Below are positions 4,962 to 5,519 of a stretch of 5,519 nucleotides of DNA, piece by piece. The notes under the pieces are model-generated. The model saw only the letters and a program-made list of their open reading frames with translations. It ran no database searches and had not been told where the DNA came from. Source of the stretch: Bacillota bacterium (GTDB taxonomy: Bacteria; Bacillota; Bacilli; Alicyclobacillales; SLC66); NCBI GenBank assembly GCA_021821185.1, contig JAKACU010000126.1:1-5519 (forward strand), written 5' to 3'. Each line of letters starts with the position of its first letter. The stretch's first letter is position 1. The position numbers were made by a program, and so were the translations under genes.

Positions 4962-5519
4962 CTAGTGCATTTGTCCAAATAGCGCTTCCTTCACCGCCTG
5001 GGACATTTCACTTGCGGCCAAGCGTGGATTTGCAGCCTGCATCACGGCAGACACGACAGCCACACCGCATGCGCCGGCATGGATCATATCCGGTGCATTC
5101 TCTTTAGCCATACCGCCGATCGTGACAATAGGGATAGCGACTGTTTTTGCAATCATCTGCAACTCTTCCGTGCTGCATAAGTCGGCATCCGGTTTGGTGG
5201 AGGTTGGCATCATCGATCCCACCCCAAGGTAATCGGCTCCGTCATGCTGTGCCTGCAGAGCTTCGCTTACCGAGCTGGCAGAGACGCCGATCCATCGATT
5301 GGGGCCTAGAAGTGTCCGAGCATCACGACACGTTATGTCAGATTGGCCGATGTGTACGCCGTCGGCATCCGTGATAAGAGCTACGTCGACACGGTCATTG
5401 ACAAAATAATAAGCATGAAACTCGGTGGTTAAGTGTCTTATCCTCCTGCCCAGCTCAACTAGCGATCCGCCATCCTCATGTTTTCTGCGCAACTGAATGG
5501 CGGTTGCACCGCCTAATAG
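4962..5519 (-). CDS. thiE: Thiamine-phosphate synthase (N-terminus beyond window edge)
   Basis: ThiE joins hydroxymethylpyrimidine diphosphate and thiazole phosphate to give thiamine phosphate, the coupling step of vitamin B1 synthesis in the cytosol. The frame is open to the window edge. Residues GGATAIQLRRK, typical of beta-strand 2 of the TIM barrel, precede the internal TTG at 5492, so that TTG is not the start and roughly 30-40 N-terminal residues are missing. Visible motifs: FVNDRVDVAL (pyrophosphate/Mg site), DADGVHIGQSD (second Mg-binding Asp), IGVSASSVSEA, DGADYLGVGSMMPTSTKPDA (the PTxTK loop with its Lys), IPIVTIGGM and AGACGVAVVSAVMQA. All key residues appear intact. The TenI-like paralogue usually lacks the PTxTK Lys pattern, so ThiE is favoured. 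The gene stops at TAG 4964-4962. Any thi operon partners would lie upstream, outside the window. Confidence 0.93.
   Translation of the reverse strand, partial: LLGGATAIQLRRKHEDGGSLVELGRRIRHLTTEFHAYYFVNDRVDVALITDADGVHIGQSDITCRDARTLLGPNRWIGVSASSVSEALQAQHDGADYLGVGSMMPTSTKPDADLCSTEELQMIAKTVAIPIVTIGGMAKENAPDMIHAGACGVAVVSAVMQAANPRLAASEMSQAVKEALFGQMH

Noticed and set aside
4576..4965. A 129-codon plus-strand frame after the aldo/keto reductase
   Set aside because: It overlaps the end of the reductase, runs through the hairpin and antisense to the small membrane protein, and has no family-like sequence.
4962..5492. ThiE starting at TTG 5492
   Set aside because: Conserved ThiE residues continue upstream in frame to the window edge, so the gene is truncated by the window and not started at this TTG.
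1..5519. CRISPR arrays, tRNA/rRNA genes, insertion sequences
   Set aside because: No regularly spaced direct repeats, no tRNA-like cloverleaf and no transposase or terminal inverted repeats were seen on either strand.

Overview
The window looks like chromosomal DNA from an endospore-forming Gram-positive bacterium of the Bacillales type. Evidence: strong GGAGG-type ribosome sites, TTG and GTG starts, moderate GC, and a tiny YjcZ-like membrane protein of a kind typical of spore formers. The genus cannot be fixed from sequence alone; an Alicyclobacillaceae- or Paenibacillaceae-like source is a guess.

Layout. (1) Bases 1-386, plus strand: 3' end of a transglutaminase-like gene whose catalytic Cys, His and Asp are all visible. 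(2) Bases 497-1264, minus strand, convergent with it: a ThiF/MoeB/HesA-type E1-like adenylyltransferase gene. Its natural N-terminus can be read from an ATG at 1264, but codon 25 is TAA, so the gene appears to be broken by one nonsense codon just ahead of its nucleotide-binding loop. (3) Bases 1265-1470: an AT-rich divergent intergenic region with a possible promoter and a doubtful cysteine-rich minus-strand reading frame. (4) Bases 1471-2667, plus strand: a six-helix membrane protein with a complete C-terminal HD-GYP domain, a predicted cyclic-di-GMP phosphodiesterase. (5) Bases 2668-2798: a regulatory region with a candidate promoter, an interrupted inverted repeat and two tiny chained reading frames. 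(6) Bases 2799-4676, plus strand: a two-gene operon of an extended short-chain dehydrogenase/NAD-dependent epimerase and an aldo/keto reductase, 12 bases apart. (7) A strong hairpin at 4698-4725. (8) Minus strand: a 41-residue YjcZ-like membrane protein (4735-4860) and, upstream of it, thiamine-phosphate synthase ThiE (4962 to the window edge, N-terminus cut off).

Functionally this is mostly ordinary core and accessory metabolism: c-di-GMP turnover, a sugar- or carbonyl-processing oxidoreductase pair, and thiamine synthesis. No mobile element, CRISPR array, RNA gene or defence system was recognised. The most notable signal is the cleanly readable nonsense-interrupted E1-like gene; next come the leader of the epimerase operon and the small membrane protein. 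I see no convincing undescribed multi-gene system.
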